NCBI RefSeq assembly: GCF_900109575.1
Contig: NZ_FOAF01000001.1
Span: 2,327,662-2,391,661 of the forward strand
Source of the DNA: Olivibacter domesticus
Lineage (GTDB): Bacteria; Bacteroidota; Bacteroidia; Sphingobacteriales; Sphingobacteriaceae
Reading direction: 5' to 3'
DNA: 64,000 nucleotides
Shown: positions 1-9,779 of the stretch, in pieces
Position numbering within the stretch: position 1 is the first letter of the stretch
How the letters are laid out: each line of letters begins with the position of its first letter
The notes under the pieces: generated by a model
Database searches by the model: none
Seen by the model: the letters and a program-made list of their open reading frames with translations, nothing else
Told to the model about the DNA's origin: nothing
Translations under genes and position numbers: made by a program

Positions 1-37
1 AGGCGCCCCAATCCTTAAATCGTTCACGTTCTCTCAA

Positions 38-1654
38 TTAATAACCTGGGTTTTGAGATAAATTACTATTCGTTAACAGTTCTGAATTTGGAATCGGAAA
101 CAGCTTTCTATAATCACCATTAGGGTCGTGTGAGAACCATGACTTTTTGGTAAACACATCAAACCTAATCATATCTTGTCTTCGTCGTCCCTCTTGCGTA
201 AATTCCCAGCTCAGCTCATCTAAAAAACGACCGTATCTTATATCTGCACCACCCTGTTGTGTTGAAGTGCCGTTGTCACGGCGACCATAATCATATGTGC
301 TCCCCATCAGTAATTGCGGCCCTGTCACAATAGCTTTCTCGGGTTTCGATTGAAAATTACGTTCCCTTACTTGCGTCACAATAGCTGCTGCTTCATTTTC
401 TCTTCCAGATCTCAACAAGGATTCAGCTTTCATCAGTAGCACGTCTGCATAACGAAACAGTGGCCAGTCATTACTTAGCCTATTGGTAATACCCTGCGCG
501 TACTCAAACTTACCCCATCTAAGACCATGAACCTCTTGCGATTCATCAATACTGGGCACTTCATTGATATAACTTAATGGTCTCCCTGCAAAAGCGCCCA
601 TAGTGCAGTTCAGTGCGACGCCTGTTGAAGAATATTGTTGCCCCTGAATAAAATTGGCAGCCAGTCGATTATCATCAGGATCAAAAGAATTTATATACTG
701 AGGCATCACACATACCCCACCCCAAGGAGTGGCTGTAAAATTGTAAGTGGCCTGATTGGCTGGCTGTAAGGTGTACATATGAAAATCAAATGCATTCCAA
801 TCACTTACATAATTTTCATCGAACGCTAGCGCCATAATAATCTCTTTTGAGTTTTCATTATTGGTGGCAAATACATCCGATTGATTAGCTTCCAAAACAT
901 GTTTGCCTGCGTTAATAACTTGATCACATGCCTGTATACATTCTTCCCAGCGCGATGTTCCACTGTAAACTTCCGCATTGAGATAAACCTTTGCTAATAA
1001 TGAATAGGCAGCTAGCTTATTGAAACGACCGTAAAATTCTCCTCCAACGGTTTCGCTTAGCTTATCTATATTACTGGTAATTTCAGATATAATGAAGTCA
1101 TACACTTCCTGCCTTGTATTCTGTTCTGGTAAATAACCATCTGGGACATCAAATTGCGTGACAATAGGCACATTACCATACAGGTCACATAATAAATAAT
1201 AGTAGGAAGCGCGCAATATCCTTAATTCTGCCAATACTTGTTCTTTCAGGTCGGGTATATCTATGGATCCAGATTCAATTTGATAAATAATCCGATTACA
1301 GCTGTTAACACCTACATAAGTACGATTCCAACAATTCTGCACCACCTCATCTTCAGAAGTCCATTTATGCTGATGCAATCTTTTATAAACACCACCATCG
1401 ACCCATCCATTAGGACGGGCAGGCAACACATCTTGATCGGCCGTCAGCATCTGCGCCCTTACCACACCATTCCACAATAACATGGTATGTCGCCAGGGCA
1501 CGTAAGCGGATCCAACTAATGCAGTAAGATCGCTTCCGGAGGCCACAAATTCATCTGCAATAACACTGTCGTAACTTTCATTTTTTAATTTTGTGCACGA
1601 CTGATTAACGGCTAATATAACCATTAATCCAATTATTAATATTCTCGTTTTCAT
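38..1654 (-). CDS. SusD/RagB-family outer-membrane lipoprotein
   Basis: This is the substrate-binding lipoprotein partner of the TonB-dependent SusC protein encoded just upstream; together they form a lidded outer-membrane import complex. I chose the start at 1654 (538 residues) because it gives a clean lipoprotein signal peptide: a short basic start, a hydrophobic run and Cys20 after V-N-Q-S. A longer frame opens at 1711 but adds 19 non-signal residues. SusD traits include the TPR-like segment with R-A-S-Y-Y-Y-L-L, the late W-P-L-F-R-Y-A-D-V-L-L-M-K-A-E block, and a C-terminal R-R-R-Q-D-M-I-R-F followed by L-F-P-I-P. It follows susC after a gap of about 58 bases, in the same operon. The ligand (glycan, peptide or chelate) cannot be told from sequence, as no degradative enzyme lies inside the window on this side. 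Confidence 0.93.
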   Translation of the reverse strand: MKTRILIIGLMVILAVNQSCTKLKNESYDSVIADEFVASGSDLTALVGSAYVPWRHTMLLWNGVVRAQMLTADQDVLPARPNGWVDGGVYKRLHQHKWTSEDEVVQNCWNRTYVGVNSCNRIIYQIESGSIDIPDLKEQVLAELRILRASYYYLLCDLYGNVPIVTQFDVPDGYLPEQNTRQEVYDFIISEITSNIDKLSETVGGEFYGRFNKLAAYSLLAKVYLNAEVYSGTSRWEECIQACDQVINAGKHVLEANQSDVFATNNENSKEIIMALAFDENYVSDWNAFDFHMYTLQPANQATYNFTATPWGGVCVMPQYINSFDPDDNRLAANFIQGQQYSSTGVALNCTMGAFAGRPLSYINEVPSIDESQEVHGLRWGKFEYAQGITNRLSNDWPLFRYADVLLMKAESLLRSGRENEAAAIVTQVRERNFQSKPEKAIVTGPQLLMGSTYDYGRRDNGTSTQQGGADIRYGRFLDELSWEFTQEGRRRQDMIRFDVFTKKSWFSHDPNGDYRKLFPIPNSELLTNSNLSQNPGY

Positions 1655-1712
1655 TTCATTAATTTTTGATCGCTGTCTATAGCTGATGGTTAAGTTATGT
1701 GCAGCAAGCACA

Positions 1713-4700
1713 TTAAAAACTCACATTCGCTCCAATTGTAAAAGATCGAATGCTAGGATATTGATCACGGTTATCGTAGCCTGGATTTAGTCCTGAACGA
1801 TTTACCTCTGGGTCGATTCCCTTGTAACCAGTAATAATAAAGGTATTCAAACTCGAGGCGTACAAACGCAATGCCTTTACATTCTTCCATTTTTTCGAGT
1901 TAAATGTATAGCCTAGGGTAATATTATCAATTTTCCAATGATTGCCATTTTCAACATAATAGCTATTAAATTCGCCGGGAACCAAACTATTGAGTACCGC
2001 CTTTCCGTAAATTTTATCATAAGCTGATTTTAAGCGGTTGTATTGCTCCAGATTAGTGTTTTCATAATACATTCTTGCACCATTAATAATCTGATAACCA
2101 AAGGCTCCACGCATACTGATATTCAAGTCGAATTGCTTATATTGAAATGAATGATTCCAACCGGCATACCATCTGGGCAAGCCATTACCGATTACTTTTT
2201 TATCTTGAAAAGCACGCGAAAAATCGTCATAAGCAACGGCATTGCCATCCTTATCCTCATATATCCATTTGCCATCGTCAGCAATATCGATCACTTTAAA
2301 GCCGTAAAAATTACCAATCTTATCGCCCACTCTTACGATGTGCGATTCTGTTTTTACTGGCTCACTGATCCAACCCGTCATGAAATAATCGCTGGAAGAT
2401 TGATACAATTCATTGGACAAGCTGATAAGTTTATTGCTGTTGGTTGAGAAATTGACAGAAGTGGTCCAGTTGAAATCTTTTTTGCGAATGGGGTTAAATG
2501 ATAATAACACCTCCACGCCTCTATTTCTCATTTTGCCCACGTTAGCTCTAGTAGTTGTATATAAATTAGGAGGACTAGGTACTGCATAATCGTATAAAAG
2601 TCCGTTGATATCTCTATTATATACATCAATGGAACCCGTAATTCTACTATTTAGCATACTAAAATCCAAACCAATATTAGTTTCGTGTTTTTCTTCCCAT
2701 CGGAGATATTCATTTGAATTCTGAGCCGGTGTGATAATCTGTATCCATGTACCATTTGAATAAAAATAATCACTATAATTTAGTAATGCTACCCCAAGAA
2801 ACGAGGCGTTTGGCTGACTTCCAGTAACACCATAACCGGCTCTAAGTTTAAGATCATCAAATAAATGTTGGTTTTCCATGAAGGCTTCTTTAGAAAGTCT
2901 CCACCCAAGTGATATCGCCGGAAAAGTTCCCCAAGGCTTACGTGTTCCGTATAACTGACTGGCTGCTTCGTGACGCAAACTGGCCAGCAATAGATATTTA
3001 TCTTTATAAGAATAAGTGAGCCGTCCAAAAAAACCAATCAGGTTAGTTGTTCTCCTTATCGTCCTCTCTTCGGTTAATCCTTCCTTTAAAGCCCTGCCTG
3101 TGCTTATATTATGGTAGCTAAAATTGTCTGTAGGAAAATCCCAATTAGTCATCCGTTGAAACGTGTAATCTGTCTCCTGATAACTGTAACCTCCCAGGAG
3201 ATTGAAAGAATGGTCATTTATATCTTTACTATATTGTGCAGTAAGCTCCATTAACTTACTGGTATTTGCATTGGAGCTAACAGCAGCAAAACCATTTCTG
3301 CCATCGCGAAGGGTAGAAATATGGTTTTTTGTTTCATAATAACCTCCATTTTGCTGGCTTTTTACGTAGGAGAATAAGGCATTAAGCTTTAAGTCTTTGA
3401 TCGGGTTATAGCTGATATTTCCATTATACCGCATCTCTGTGCTATCTTGCTTTCCGTCACTCTCATAGAGACGCGATAAGGGGTTCTCATATTCAAAAAG
3501 CCCCGTCTGTTCTTGCCAATTTCCTTCCGCATCATAAATAGGCGCTGTAGGATTTCTGATTAAGGCCTGCCGATATACATATGAATTAAAACCATACCCA
3601 TCTCCTGTAGCGGTATAACTTGTTTGATTACCAATGATACCAATGTTAAACTTTAGTTTATCATCAAACATCGAATGGTTGATTTCTATACGTCCTTGGA
3701 AAACATTGTTATTAGATCTTTTAAAAATTCCCTGCAATGCTCTGTAATTAAGGTTAGCAATATAATTTGTTTTTCCATTACCACCTTTGAATGTTAGATT
3801 ATGAACATGACTAATCGGGGTTCTTGTAATTTCATTTAGCCAATTTGTTGATGCTCCGAGATCCCATGAAGCGTCTCTGGTACCGGCAGCAATTTGGTCT
3901 CTATAATCTGCTGCTGTAAGCATATCGAGCCTTCTAATAATCTGAGATGTACTTGCATAAGCACTATAGTCTACCTGGTTGAGATCATTGCCCTTAGCCT
4001 TTTTAGTTGTGATTAAAATTACGCCGTTAGTACCTCTCGTGCCATATATTGCAGCAGCAGAGCCATCTTTTAATACGTCTACACTCTCTATATCCTCGGG
4101 AGCCACGGTATTAAAACTACCAGGTACACCGTCTATTAAGACTAACGGATTCGAATTAGCACCTAAAATAGTTGTATTGCCCCTTAACAGAACTTGCGTA
4201 TTTGCCGTTGGATCACCACTTGGATTAGTAATCGTTAAACCAGCCACTTTTCCTTGAATTAACTGTCCAGCATCCCTTACAGATCCTTTTAAGAAATCTT
4301 CAGATTTAACAGTTGCTACGGAACTGGTAAGATCCCCTTTGCGCTGCGTACCGTAACCAATAACAACTACTTCATCCAATTCGTTATCAACACTTTTCAG
4401 CTTTATTCTAAGCATTGTTTCGGTTGTTAAGGGCATTTCCTGAGTTAAAAAACCCATGTAGGAAAAGACTAACACAGTGGTATCATTCGATACATCTAAA
4501 GCAAAATTACCTTGCGAATCGGTGACTGTACCCCGTGCTGTATCCTTTATTTTTACACTCACACCGGGTAGACTCAGTCCTGTTTCGTCGGTTACTATTC
4601 CTTTAATTTGCCTATCCTGTAGCTTAGCTAAGGGCTTATCGACTGTAATAGGGCCTTGCGACGGAGATTCTTTTTCTAGAATGATAACACTTTCTTTGCG

Positions 4701-5030
4701 GAGTTCATAGTCAAGCTCCGTGTTCGCTAGTAGATGGTCAAGAACAACCGATAGACGCTGCTTTTCTTCTTTTATACTTAGTTGCTGATACTTTTTAATG
4801 AGTTTTTCATTGTAAATCATTCTTAAGCCGCTCTTCTCTCCAAATGTATTTAGTATATCCTTTAAGGGTTTATTTGTTTCGTTAAGGCTGATTAACGTCT
4901 CACTCAACGATTGTTTTTCAAGCGCATGCCCTAACAAAAACACGCCCTGTAAGCCCAATAAAAGCCATAATACACAGATAAGTTTCTTGCATTTTTTGAG
5001 CAATGCAAGTGCATTGGCATAATTTTTCAT
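1713..5030 (-). CDS. SusC/RagA-family TonB-dependent outer-membrane transporter with STN domain
   Basis: This 1105-residue outer-membrane beta-barrel imports nutrients with energy from TonB. From the N-terminus one sees a hydrophobic signal around residues 15-38, an STN (secretin/TonB short N-terminal) signalling domain around 68-120, a carboxypeptidase-regulatory-like domain around 141-215 (starting with R-Q-I-K-G-I-V-T-D), the typical V-V-V-I-G-Y-G-T-Q segment at 221-229, a plug with P-L-V-L-I-D-G-V-P-G and G-S-A-A-A-I-Y-G-T-R-G-T-N-G-V, then the barrel ending in V-S-F. An STN domain is what couples such receptors to FecR-type anti-sigma factors, and exactly that pair lies immediately upstream. 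The second SusC in the window (57199-60318) lacks this domain. Confidence 0.95.
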   Translation of the reverse strand: MKNYANALALLKKCKKLICVLWLLLGLQGVFLLGHALEKQSLSETLISLNETNKPLKDILNTFGEKSGLRMIYNEKLIKKYQQLSIKEEKQRLSVVLDHLLANTELDYELRKESVIILEKESPSQGPITVDKPLAKLQDRQIKGIVTDETGLSLPGVSVKIKDTARGTVTDSQGNFALDVSNDTTVLVFSYMGFLTQEMPLTTETMLRIKLKSVDNELDEVVVIGYGTQRKGDLTSSVATVKSEDFLKGSVRDAGQLIQGKVAGLTITNPSGDPTANTQVLLRGNTTILGANSNPLVLIDGVPGSFNTVAPEDIESVDVLKDGSAAAIYGTRGTNGVILITTKKAKGNDLNQVDYSAYASTSQIIRRLDMLTAADYRDQIAAGTRDASWDLGASTNWLNEITRTPISHVHNLTFKGGNGKTNYIANLNYRALQGIFKRSNNNVFQGRIEINHSMFDDKLKFNIGIIGNQTSYTATGDGYGFNSYVYRQALIRNPTAPIYDAEGNWQEQTGLFEYENPLSRLYESDGKQDSTEMRYNGNISYNPIKDLKLNALFSYVKSQQNGGYYETKNHISTLRDGRNGFAAVSSNANTSKLMELTAQYSKDINDHSFNLLGGYSYQETDYTFQRMTNWDFPTDNFSYHNISTGRALKEGLTEERTIRRTTNLIGFFGRLTYSYKDKYLLLASLRHEAASQLYGTRKPWGTFPAISLGWRLSKEAFMENQHLFDDLKLRAGYGVTGSQPNASFLGVALLNYSDYFYSNGTWIQIITPAQNSNEYLRWEEKHETNIGLDFSMLNSRITGSIDVYNRDINGLLYDYAVPSPPNLYTTTRANVGKMRNRGVEVLLSFNPIRKKDFNWTTSVNFSTNSNKLISLSNELYQSSSDYFMTGWISEPVKTESHIVRVGDKIGNFYGFKVIDIADDGKWIYEDKDGNAVAYDDFSRAFQDKKVIGNGLPRWYAGWNHSFQYKQFDLNISMRGAFGYQIINGARMYYENTNLEQYNRLKSAYDKIYGKAVLNSLVPGEFNSYYVENGNHWKIDNITLGYTFNSKKWKNVKALRLYASSLNTFIITGYKGIDPEVNRSGLNPGYDNRDQYPSIRSFTIGANVSF

Positions 5031-5197
5031 ACCTTTAAAATTGTTCGGTTAATTGGTTTATTGACTGAATAGCAAAGCATGATCTGGTGATTAGCGTTAC
5101 AGAATCATGCTATCAAAGAGTAGAACACTATGTTCTGCTCTTTCTTTTTGAAGTTTATTTCATTTCTCTCTTTAATTTGATATTTTAAACGTTAAAA

Positions 5198-6133
5198 TTA
5201 ATATAGCGTCACCTTTTCATTTTCCCATTTATATCTAATATTGTTTGCTTTTGCTAACTCGTAAATAACATCTGCTGGTTTATCAGCTAGACTAAAACTT
5301 GCAGAGAACTTGATATTACGAATACTTTCTTCCTTTAGCACCACCTGGACCCCGTAAGCTTTAATTAATACCTTTATGGCCTCCTCCAATGATTGGTTGT
5401 CAAAATAGATTCGATTCCATCCAATAATTTGCGAAGTATTTACCTTTTTTTTTAATGGCAATCTATTTCTTTCTAGCACCAGCTGTTCATTCGGTTTAAG
5501 GTCGATACTTCCCTGCATAGCATCTGCTTTCTTTCTTGACACGCGAACGGCACCATTGACAAGGGTGATGACCGCTTTATCTGATTTACCCGTCTTGATG
5601 TTGAAAGTTGTACCTAAAACTTGTGTCTGACTAGCATTAGTCTCTACAATAAATGGCCTTGTCTTGTCGGTCGCAATATCAAAAAAAGCCTCACCGCCTA
5701 ATAGATTGACCGCCCGCTTTTCTTTATTGAATGTTTTAGGGTATTCAAATCTGCTTTCTGCGTTTAGCCAAACAACAGATCCGTCTATTAGTTTAACTCG
5801 GATCTTTTTACCTTTAGGTACATTGATCAAATAATTCTCTTGTTTGTAAGCATTTACTCCGCCGTAATAGTATTTGATACTTAGCGTAAATAGGGTGACG
5901 AAAATAAAACCGACAACTAAGGTTAGATTAATACGCCTGTATTTATTGCGAATAATTTTTTGATCAATCTTGGTTTTTAGTTTCTCTCTGATTGCTATTG
6001 GATCAAGTTTTTGTTTATGGTTATCCTCATTCTGCTTCTGTCCGATCCAATCATCTATTATATTTTTTTCTTCGTCAGAAGCCTTATTGTTGAGATACTT
6101 CTTTAATAATAATGCAAGCCGACGCTTATCCAT
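5198..6133 (-). CDS. FecR-family anti-sigma factor
   Basis: This single-pass inner-membrane protein (311 residues) would hold the ECF sigma factor encoded just upstream until the STN domain of the SusC protein signals substrate binding. Residues 1-65 are a cytoplasmic helical part, about 69-87 form one membrane helix, about 105-205 are the FecR domain (G-S-V-V-W-L-N-A and G-G-E-A-F-F-D-I are recognisable), and the C-terminal 70 residues (S-L-E-E-A-I-K-V-L to the end) match the DUF4974 unit common in Bacteroidota FecR proteins. It lies between the sigma gene (63-base gap) and susC (167-base gap), the usual gene order. Role is from family knowledge; the fit is strong. Confidence 0.93.
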   Translation of the reverse strand: MDKRRLALLLKKYLNNKASDEEKNIIDDWIGQKQNEDNHKQKLDPIAIREKLKTKIDQKIIRNKYRRINLTLVVGFIFVTLFTLSIKYYYGGVNAYKQENYLINVPKGKKIRVKLIDGSVVWLNAESRFEYPKTFNKEKRAVNLLGGEAFFDIATDKTRPFIVETNASQTQVLGTTFNIKTGKSDKAVITLVNGAVRVSRKKADAMQGSIDLKPNEQLVLERNRLPLKKKVNTSQIIGWNRIYFDNQSLEEAIKVLIKAYGVQVVLKEESIRNIKFSASFSLADKPADVIYELAKANNIRYKWENEKVTLY

Positions 6134-6196
6134 AAATAGGTAATTTATCTTAGGTCGTAAAAAAAGCGTGTTGGTAGTATAAAATTATTTTTTTTA

Positions 6197-6799
6197 CTAA
6201 ATATCACTCAATAAAAAAAACAGCAAGAGAAAAATATTATTTCGAAAGGGGGTGGCAGATAGTTTACACCTAAAGAATTTGAGTGCATTATTAATCTGCT
6301 TTTTTACTGTTGTTGGAGATATTTGGAGTTTCATTGCAATAGCTTTGTGATTGAGAAGCTCTAGTCGACTTAATTCATAAATCTCTCTTGTTTTAGGAGG
6401 CATGGCTTTTATGCATGCATCAATAAAACTTGCTAGCTCCTTTGCCACCTGAAGCTCCAATGGAGAAGGCTGTTCTTGGTGTAGATCATATTTCTCTTCA
6501 AATGATCTTTTTTTTATCTGCAAACGAATAACATCTATCGCTTGAAATTTCGCGCATTTAAATAGATATCCACTTAAGGAATCAATTTTAGAGAAAGATC
6601 TTCGGCGTTCCCAAAAAGACACAAATATATTTTGTAATAAATCTTCGGCCAATTGCTCATCGGCTAGCATTTTAATAAGGTAATTGAATAATGGTGTGCA
6701 GTAACGATTATACACCTCGTCAAAAGCCCTCGTATCATGATCGATTACAAGGCTTATTAAGATTTTATCAGAAAGTAAGCTATAATTTTTCTGAAGCAT
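6197..6799 (-). CDS. ECF-type RNA polymerase sigma factor (FecI-like)
   Basis: This 200-residue sigma-70 relative has region 2 at about residues 25-90 (F-D-E-V-Y-N-R-Y, then A-E-D-L-L-Q-N-I-F-V-S-F-W-E-R) and region 4 at about 120-178 (H-K-A-I-A-M-K-L-Q-I-S-P-T-T-V-K-K-Q). The short hydrophobic C-terminal tail is common in Bacteroidota FecI-type sigmas. It is the first gene of a sigma, FecR, SusC, SusD unit and probably directs transcription of the susCD pair, possibly with autoregulation. A good housekeeping-type promoter box lies just upstream. Confidence 0.94.
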   Translation of the reverse strand: MLQKNYSLLSDKILISLVIDHDTRAFDEVYNRYCTPLFNYLIKMLADEQLAEDLLQNIFVSFWERRRSFSKIDSLSGYLFKCAKFQAIDVIRLQIKKRSFEEKYDLHQEQPSPLELQVAKELASFIDACIKAMPPKTREIYELSRLELLNHKAIAMKLQISPTTVKKQINNALKFFRCKLSATPFRNNIFLLLFFLLSDI

Positions 6800-6848
6800 G
6801 GGTATTCAGGTTATATAGAAAAGGTTAGCAATTAAGCCAAATAATTGT

Positions 6849-6878
6849 CAAATATACGATTATTAATCGTGCAAGCAA
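6849..6878 (-). promoter_or_regulatory. Probable housekeeping promoter of the ECF sigma gene
   Basis: Read on the minus strand there is TTG (6876-6878), a 19-base spacer, then TATATTTG (6849-6856), which fits the Bacteroidota pattern TTTG-N19-TAnnTTTG. It lies about 50 bases upstream of the sigma factor start. No transcript data support it. Confidence 0.5.
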
Positions 6879-7014
6879 GTATGCCGAAATCGTTTTTCTT
6901 TTAACATTCCAAAAGATGATAAGGGAGCATAAGGAGACATTTGACATGCTATCGGGATCAACATCGTTAGAAAATTAAAAAACAATTTAAGAGAGCCTGT
7001 TAAATAAAAGATTT

Positions 7015-7022
7015 TAACTTTG
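7015..7022 (+). promoter_or_regulatory. Possible -7 box for the thermonuclease gene
   Basis: TAACTTTG matches the Bacteroidota TAnnTTTG element and ends only seven bases before the ATG at 7030, so the leader would be very short. No convincing -33 TTTG is seen at the right distance. Confidence 0.3.
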
Positions 7023-7029
7023 CGCCCTC

Positions 7030-7500
7030 ATGAAAAAATTGCGCATCAGTATCTTCTTTCTTTTTTTAACGAACATAGGTCTTTGTCAAACGATAGTAAA
7101 GGGTAAAGTAGTTCGGATAGCGGACGGTGATACCATCACCTTATTGGATGAAAATAAGAAGCAGGTTAAGATTAGGTTATATGGAATTGATTGCCCTGAA
7201 AAACGTCAAGATTTTGGTTCCGTCGCAAAGCAATTCACTGCTAGCAAATGCTTCAATAAATTTATAAAAGCGGAAATTAAATATACAGATAGATATGGAA
7301 GGAAAGTAGGGTCGGTAATACTACCTAACGGCAAAAGTTTGAATAAAGAATTATTAAAGGCTGGGCTAGCATGGCATTATGTAAAGTTTGATACGTCAGC
7401 AGAATTTTCTATGATAGAAAAGAAAGCTAGATTAAAACGCAAGGGTTTATGGAGTATGGAAAACCCAATAGCACCTTGGGTTTTCCGCAAACGTGCATAA
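7030..7500 (+). CDS. Secreted thermonuclease-like (SNase) endonuclease
   Basis: This 156-residue protein has a signal peptide (about residues 1-19) followed by a staphylococcal-nuclease fold. The catalytic triad spacing of S. aureus nuclease is kept: R49, D54 and E57 in I-R-L-Y-G-I-D-C-P-E, plus the later arginine R91 in T-D-R-Y-G-R. The family cuts DNA and RNA in a calcium-dependent way, and the signal peptide places this one outside the cytoplasm. It stands alone, divergent from the sigma gene and convergent with the next gene, which ends only four bases away. Its role could be nutrient scavenging or extracellular DNA turnover; the sequence does not decide. Confidence 0.9.
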   Translation: MKKLRISIFFLFLTNIGLCQTIVKGKVVRIADGDTITLLDENKKQVKIRLYGIDCPEKRQDFGSVAKQFTASKCFNKFIKAEIKYTDRYGRKVGSVILPNGKSLNKELLKAGLAWHYVKFDTSAEFSMIEKKARLKRKGLWSMENPIAPWVFRKRA

Positions 7501-7504
7501 CCAT

Positions 7505-7789
7505 TCAAGCCATCACATCTTGCCATTCTTTTGTTTTCTGTAGCGTTGCATTTGCAAAAGGGCATAAGGGAATTACCTTTATTTTTTCCGCTCTAACGAA
7601 GTCAACCAGCTGAGCCAATAGTTTTTTTCCAATCCCTTGGCCTTTAAGGCTATCATCAACTTCAGTATGATCAATAATTAGTTTGTCTGCACCAGCCCAA
7701 ACGTAAGCCATCTGAGCAAGCTCGTTTCCGTCCTTTTCGTAATAAAAATAGCCATTTTTATCACCTTTCTTATGCTTTATTTCCATCAT
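7505..7789 (-). CDS. Small GNAT-family N-acetyltransferase (YjdJ-like)
   Basis: This 94-residue protein is a minimal GNAT domain. The acetyl-CoA pyrophosphate loop is G-Q-G-I-G-K-K, preceded by D-H-T-E-V-D-D-S-L-K, and the later P-L-C-P-F-A motif is typical of the short YjdJ/DUF1794-type acetyltransferases. The acceptor substrate is unknown for this group. It is monocistronic and convergent with the nuclease gene. Confidence 0.85.
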   Translation of the reverse strand: MMEIKHKKGDKNGYFYYEKDGNELAQMAYVWAGADKLIIDHTEVDDSLKGQGIGKKLLAQLVDFVRAEKIKVIPLCPFANATLQKTKEWQDVMA

Positions 7790-7883
7790 TCAATAATAGC
7801 AAAAACCATCCTAAAAAGCCAGACTTAATTACGCATCTCATATCAATAATGTTGACAGAATAATATTCAGATAAAAGCTTGAA

Positions 7884-8243
7884 TTATATTACGTCATCCA
7901 TATCAGCGCGGCGAACTATTGCACTAAGTCGTTGAGGTGCTATTTTACAATACGCAGTTATTAGAGCGTTTATTAGTAATTCCTTTTTTACCTTTAGAAG
8001 CACAATGAAGGTCCATCCATGTTTTCCCCATTTGTTGGGAACGGGATAGATCACCGACCGGTCAAAAGCGGAAAACACATCTTGATCAATCTCTGTCAGC
8101 GTTACACAAGCGATATGATCCTTCTCCGAAAGTGTAGCAAAGATTTTCTTATTTACCCTAAAAGATGTCTTTTCAAAATGTGGCATTTCCACTACCTCCG
8201 GTAGCGCTAAGGCTATTTCTCTAAATTGATTTAATGAAACCAT
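7884..8243 (-). CDS. MmcQ/YjbR-family protein
   Basis: This 119-residue protein matches the YjbR/CyaY-like fold family: an N-terminal R-E-I-A-L-A-L-P-E-V-V-E segment, K-T-S-F-R-V-N-K-K-I-F-A-T, and a W-G-K-H-G-W-T-F-I block near the middle. Some members bind DNA, but most have no proven role. It is monocistronic, divergent from the serine hydrolase at 8434. Confidence 0.85.
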   Translation of the reverse strand: MVSLNQFREIALALPEVVEMPHFEKTSFRVNKKIFATLSEKDHIACVTLTEIDQDVFSAFDRSVIYPVPNKWGKHGWTFIVLLKVKKELLINALITAYCKIAPQRLSAIVRRADMDDVI

Positions 8244-8433
8244 AATAGTTCTTATAACACTTGATCAAAAGAAAACAACATAAATATACTACATCTCTTG
8301 TTCAATTAAATACGATCAATTTACATTTTTTGTAAGGAACCATTATTAAAGTCAGCTAGCCATATTTATATGGAACAAAACATGAAACTCTAGGCCTATT
8401 TTGGTTATATTTACCATATAAAAATATCAAAAA

Positions 8434-9582
8434 ATGTTCTCAATTAATTGGAAAGCTGCACTGCTGGTTTGTTTTGTATTAATTTCAATTTTTTCCAATA
8501 CTATTGCACAGCAAGCACAAGCCGAGGCAGCAATAAAAGAACTGATGAAACAATACAGTGCAATTGGTTTATCTGTTGCCGTTGTAAAGGATAGTAAAAT
8601 TGTGTATAACCACTCCTTTGGCTTAAAGGATATCGAACAGCAAACTCCTTTAGAGAATAAAGATCTATTCAGAATAGCTTCTATATCGAAATCATTCTCA
8701 GCAACAAGTATTATGCAATTAGTTGAGGCAAAAAAATTGCACCTTGATGATGATTTCAGTGACCTTGTTGGCTTTACCGTTCGCAACCCAAAATACCCTG
8801 ATGATATCATCACGCTCAAAATGGTACTATCCCATACATCAAGTATCAACGATAGTGAGGGATACTTCAGTTTTGATGTAATCAATCCATCAAAAAATTC
8901 GGAGTGGGCCAAGTGTTATAATGATTATCGTCCCGGAGCCGGTTACCAATACTGCAACCTCAATTTTAACATGGTAGGTGCTGTTATTGAACGTGCCAGT
9001 GGAGAACGGTTTGATCAATATGTGGCTAATCATATTTTGAAACCATTAAACCTCTATGGTAGTTATTGTATTGACTCTTTAAATAAATCGCTGTTTGCAA
9101 CGCTATATGAATACAATGATAGCAGTAAAGTGTTTACTTCCTCCCCTAGTGCTTACAACTCCAGGAGTGAAGAAATTAAAAATTATACCCTGGGTTATAG
9201 CACGCCAATTTTTTCCCCAACAGGCGGAATGAAAATTTCGGCTATAGATTTAGCTAAATATATGACCATGCATATGAACCAAGGGAAATACGATGGTAAA
9301 CGTATTATCAAGAAAGCGAGTGCAAAGCAAATGCAGTCGGTCGTATGGGATGATGAAAAATACGGATTAGCGCTTTTCACTACAAATAAGTTTTTGTCCA
9401 ATAAGGTATTGAAAGGCCATGATGGTATTGCTTACGGGCTATACAGTGTTATGTTTTTCAATCCTAAGGAGAAATTCGGTTTAGTTCTTATAACCAACGG
9501 ATGTAACCCCATTTTTAACGATGGCTTTAATCAGTTTTTGAAAATGTCTGCGGAGATTTTATATAAAAATTTCATTGAATAA
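8434..9582 (+). CDS. Secreted serine hydrolase, beta-lactamase/penicillin-binding-protein fold
   Basis: This 382-residue protein has a signal peptide (about residues 1-25) and the three active-site motifs of the PF00144 family: S-I-S-K at 83-86 (nucleophile S83, K86), Y-C-N at 173-175, and H-D-G near 329 replacing the K-T-G of true beta-lactamases. Members are mostly esterases, D-aminopeptidases or peptidoglycan-directed enzymes, and true beta-lactam resistance is uncommon. It is a single gene closed by a strong terminator at 9645. Confidence 0.88.
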   Translation: MFSINWKAALLVCFVLISIFSNTIAQQAQAEAAIKELMKQYSAIGLSVAVVKDSKIVYNHSFGLKDIEQQTPLENKDLFRIASISKSFSATSIMQLVEAKKLHLDDDFSDLVGFTVRNPKYPDDIITLKMVLSHTSSINDSEGYFSFDVINPSKNSEWAKCYNDYRPGAGYQYCNLNFNMVGAVIERASGERFDQYVANHILKPLNLYGSYCIDSLNKSLFATLYEYNDSSKVFTSSPSAYNSRSEEIKNYTLGYSTPIFSPTGGMKISAIDLAKYMTMHMNQGKYDGKRIIKKASAKQMQSVVWDDEKYGLALFTTNKFLSNKVLKGHDGIAYGLYSVMFFNPKEKFGLVLITNGCNPIFNDGFNQFLKMSAEILYKNFIE

Positions 9583-9644
9583 AATTGAGACTGGTACCTA
9601 AATCCGTCAAAAACTAAATACATTTTTTTCATTTTGATAATGTG

Positions 9645-9671
9645 AGCCTATCATTCTGATAGGCTTTTTTT
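9645..9671 (+). terminator. Intrinsic terminator after the serine hydrolase
   Basis: A perfect 9-bp stem (AGCCTATCA / TGATAGGCT) with a 3-base loop is followed by a run of about seven T residues, 60 bases after the stop at 9582. Confidence 0.85.
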
Positions 9672-9779
9672 CATTTTTTATTTCCAAAAAACACATAACA
9701 AATTGATTTACTGAATATTATACCTGAAAAATAAAAAATGGAGCGTCTTTGGCATAGGGAGGTACAAACAAAGAATAAA

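Noticed and set aside
8427-8912. Minus-strand frame of 161 codons over the serine hydrolase
   Set aside because: Antisense to a gene with signal peptide and all active-site motifs.
8434-9582. True class A or C beta-lactamase
   Set aside because: Third motif is H-D-G rather than K-T-G and the general family is mostly esterase or peptidase; resistance cannot be claimed.
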